Source: Alistipes sp.
GTDB lineage: Bacteria > Bacteroidota > Bacteroidia > Bacteroidales > Rikenellaceae
NCBI GenBank assembly: GCA_017380955.1
Contig: JAFOCZ010000187.1
Coordinates: 1-7,204, forward strand
Length of the DNA: 7,204 nt
Reading direction: 5' to 3'
Shown piece by piece: positions 6,617 to 7,204 of this stretch (position 1 is its first letter; every line of letters starts with the position of its first letter). The notes under the pieces are model-generated. The model was not told where the DNA came from. It ran no database searches and worked only from the letters and a program-made list of their open reading frames with translations. A program made the position numbers and the translations under genes.

Positions 6617-6647
6617 CAAAAGTATCTAAAACTTTGCTCCTATCAAA
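6617..6647 (-). promoter_or_regulatory. Bacteroidota-type promoter of the three-gene glycan operon
   Basis: Read on the - strand, TTTG (6647-6644) is followed after 19 bases by TACTTTTG (6624-6617), an exact match to the TTTG/TAnnTTTG promoter. Transcription should begin near 6609-6612, giving a leader of about 27-30 bases before the ATG at 6583. The -33 element lies within a small inverted repeat, ACTTTG-N7-CAAAGT (6631-6649), which could bind a regulator. Confidence 0.75.
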
Positions 6648-6656
6648 GTAAAGGCT

Positions 6657-6713
6657 CTATTTTTCAACCAAACCCATAACTTCAATATCGAATCGCTGCC
6701 AATTTCGTGCCAT
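6657..6713 (-). CDS. Possible 18-residue ORF coupled to the amidohydrolase stop (TAATG)
   Basis: The amidohydrolase TAA overlaps an ATG in TAATG, which opens an 18-codon frame, MARNWQRFDIEVMGLVEK, ending in TAG at 6657-6659. The arrangement copies the coupled junction at 3740. It could be a tiny translationally coupled peptide, the remnant of a decayed downstream gene, or chance. It ends just before the next promoter. No homologue is recognised and support is weak. Confidence 0.2.
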   Translation of the reverse strand: MARNWQRFDIEVMGLVEK

Positions 6714-7204
6714 TATATTATTCTGCGCGTTGTGGTCTCGGGCAAAAGACGCAGGTCGTGCAGGTCTGCACCCTCCACAACCACCAATCCCGGGGCTTTG
6801 CCACGCTCTATGCTTCCCTTGTTGCTCTCCACACCTAACGCCACTGCGCCGTTGTATGTTGCCCACGTCAGCAACTCCGCAAGCGGAGCATCACACAACC
6901 CATTCAGTTGCCTAAGATTCTCTATCATAGAGAGGTCGCGTGCCGATGTCAGCGAGTCTGTACCCACCGCAATCTTTGCACCTAACCTTCGGAACATCTC
7001 CACAGGGGGCGTTGCTCGCGAGATGTAGCGGTTAGACTCTGGGCATAACACCCACGTTGCCCTCTCGGTACGTTGTGCTACAACTCTCACATCTTGCTCC
7101 TCGGTGCGTGTGCCGTGCACAAGGAGTAGTGCTCTGTTCTCGGGTATGCTCTCTGCCACACGTTGCGCTGGTGTGCCGTAGTGCAGGAAGTCACACTCCC
7201 ACCC
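6713..7204 (-). CDS. Amidohydrolase, TRZ/ATZ chlorohydrolase-like, 5'-truncated
   Basis: This is the C-terminal 163 residues of a metal-dependent amidohydrolase. The frame stays open to the window edge, and the GTG at 7159 is internal. LLLVHG holds H30 (numbered from the window edge), the usual metal or substrate histidine on a TIM-barrel strand. WVLCPESNRYI (51-61) and AVGTDS, with metal-binding D83, are characteristic of the TRZ/ATZ and aminofutalosine- or cytosine-deaminase-like group. LLTWATYNGAVALGVESNKG and GKAPGLVVV are the standard C-terminal barrel helix and the return to the beta-sandwich. Family enzymes hydrolytically deaminate or dechlorinate purine-, pyrimidine- or triazine-type substrates in the cytoplasm; the substrate here is unknown. 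Complete members are roughly 380-450 residues, so more than half is missing. It lies upstream of the glycan operon promoter, so it is probably a separate transcription unit. No terminator hairpin is evident after it. Confidence 0.82.
   Translation of the reverse strand, partial: GWECDFLHYGTPAQRVAESIPENRALLLVHGTRTEEQDVRVVAQRTERATWVLCPESNRYISRATPPVEMFRRLGAKIAVGTDSLTSARDLSMIENLRQLNGLCDAPLAELLTWATYNGAVALGVESNKGSIERGKAPGLVVVEGADLHDLRLLPETTTRRII

Noticed and set aside
6713..7159. Amidohydrolase start at GTG 7159
   Set aside because: The frame remains open and family-like (CDFLHYGTPAQR) up to the window edge, so the gene is truncated by the window rather than starting there.

Overview
The window looks like chromosomal DNA from the order Bacteroidales (Bacteroidota). 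The two best promoters match the Bacteroidota-type consensus (TTTG about 20 bases upstream of TAnnTTTG) rather than sigma70 -35/-10 boxes. Start codons mostly follow A-rich leaders, and the protein families are those of gut or host-associated Bacteroidales. Base composition is moderate and even, so no recent transfer is obvious. Genus cannot be assigned.

Left part, + strand (2-2677): the C-terminal two thirds of an N-acetylhexosamine 1-kinase-like APH-fold kinase, cut by the window edge; a 12-helix MFS transporter; and a short, cysteine-rich AraC-family regulator. The regulator has its own promoter, with a perfect 11-base inverted repeat running from the -7 box into the start codon. This looks like an autoregulatory operator.

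Middle part, - strand (6647 down to 2727): a compact three-gene operon with a recognisable promoter at one end and a strong hairpin, shared with the convergent AraC gene, at the other. In transcription order it encodes a monotopic polyprenyl-phosphate sugar-phosphate transferase with an unassigned N-terminal region; a 605-residue fusion of a LicC-like CTP:phospho-alcohol cytidylyltransferase with a HisC/CobD-like PLP enzyme; and an octopine/nopaline-type opine dehydrogenase whose ATG overlaps the preceding stop. No glycosyltransferase, flippase, polymerase or LicD-like transferase lies in the operon.

Reading of the operon (inference): the PLP domain makes an aminoalkyl phosphate, such as ethanolamine phosphate or serinol phosphate. 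The cytidylyltransferase domain turns this into a CDP-activated group. The opine dehydrogenase reductively joins the amine to a 2-oxo acid, giving a zwitterionic N-carboxyalkyl phosphoalkanolamine head group. The sugar-phosphate transferase starts the carrier glycan or, more speculatively, handles the activated group itself. This is the best candidate in the window for an undescribed system.

Right edge, - strand (7204-6713): the C-terminal part of a TRZ/ATZ-type amidohydrolase, followed by a TAATG-coupled 18-codon ORF of uncertain meaning. No RNA genes, insertion sequences, CRISPR arrays or long repeats were seen, and no gene-free stretch exceeds about 130 bases.
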